Made by a program: the position numbers and the translations under genes. The notes below the pieces were generated by a model. It saw nothing but the letters and a program-made list of their open reading frames with translations, was not told the DNA's origin and made no database searches. Positions 21,153-21,238 of a DNA stretch of 21,238 bases are shown piece by piece. Every line of letters begins with the position of its first letter. The first letter of the stretch is position 1. Location of the stretch: the NCBI GenBank assembly GCA_918219625.1, contig CAKJXT010000007.1, forward strand, positions 1 to 21,238, read 5' to 3'. Source of the DNA: Bacilli bacterium (GTDB lineage Bacteria > Bacillota_I > Bacilli_A > RF39 > UBA660).

Positions 21153-21163
21153 TAGTTTTGAAA

Positions 21164-21189
21164 TAAAAAAAGTATTATTAAAAATACTT
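21164..21189 (-). terminator. Intrinsic terminator of the gene upstream of thyA
   Basis: Stem AAGTATT (21170-21176) with AATACTT (21183-21189), six-base loop, followed on the minus strand by T residues. The stop codon of the partial gene at the right edge lies in the stem. Confidence 0.65.
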
Positions 21190-21238
21190 ATCCTATTATT
21201 TCATTATCAACAAAAGCTACTTCTATGAATTTTTTAGA
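21188..21238 (-). CDS. C-terminal end of an unidentified protein (runs off the window)
   Basis: Sixteen codons before a TAA: SKKFIEVAFVDNEIIG. It is open to the right edge and is directly followed by a terminator, as expected for a gene end. Too short for a family call. Confidence 0.45.
   Translation of the reverse strand, partial: SKKFIEVAFVDNEIIG

Noticed and set aside
1..21238. CRISPR array, insertion sequence, or prophage
   Set aside because: No evenly spaced direct repeats, transposase, integrase or phage structural genes were seen; the KilA-N gene is the only phage-like hint.

Overview
This is a very AT-rich (about one-quarter to 30% GC by eye), gene-dense bacterial window. It looks like a low-GC Bacillota/Bacilli genome, probably an uncultured gut lineage related to RF39 or Erysipelotrichia. 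The evidence is a type B RNase P RNA directly after gpsB (as in Bacillus), a rodZ-pgsA pair, an LTA synthase, LytR-CpsA-Psr and M29 aminopeptidase genes, strong AGGAGG-type ribosome sites, and TTG and GTG starts. TGA is used as a stop and Trp is TGG, so this is code 11, not the mycoplasma code.

Layout. 1-48: first codons of a Mur-ligase-like gene running off the left edge. 109-892 (minus): a lipoprotein and a prepilin-like protein. 999-2189 (minus): an XRE regulator overlapping a KilA-N protein, with two TGTATACA palindromes around the promoter. 2239-2312: tRNA-Cys. 2464-7607 (plus): cell-surface genes, namely a NodB-type polysaccharide deacetylase with a decayed second NodB copy, a polytopic O-antigen-ligase-like protein, and an LCP ligase with a PASTA-like domain. 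7652-10315 (minus): LTA synthase and a small membrane protein. 10397-12108 (minus): gpsB, rnpB, rodZ, pgsA packed head to tail. 12169-13389: M29 aminopeptidase. 13452-14004: DinJ/YafQ toxin-antitoxin. 14083-15885: prfA-prmC. 16064-18029: ECF sigma factor and membrane anti-sigma-like protein. 18158-18658 (plus): UPF0316/DUF2179-type membrane protein. 18708-18998: convergent small RNAs. 19019-21096: thyA-dfrA-tmk. 21188-21238: tail of another gene.

The most interesting part is the stretch between the UPF0316 gene and tmk, which has no conventional gene. It has a strong minus-strand promoter (TTGACT-N17-TATAAT), a 25-codon ORF for a basic, single-membrane-span peptide with a good Shine-Dalgarno (SD) sequence locked in a hairpin, and a convergent plus-strand RNA of about 115 nt. 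That RNA has its own promoter and terminator, and it covers the 3' untranslated part of the peptide mRNA. This is the layout of Gram-positive type I toxin-antitoxin loci (TxpA/RatA, BsrG/SR4, Fst). I propose it as an undescribed candidate of that kind. With XRE/KilA-N and DinJ/YafQ it would be the third antagonist-pair-like module in 21 kb.

The other genes are mainly envelope assembly (LTA, LCP, deacetylase, gpsB, rodZ, phospholipid), translation termination (prfA, prmC) and thymidylate synthesis (thyA makes dTMP and dihydrofolate, dfrA recycles the folate, tmk phosphorylates dTMP).
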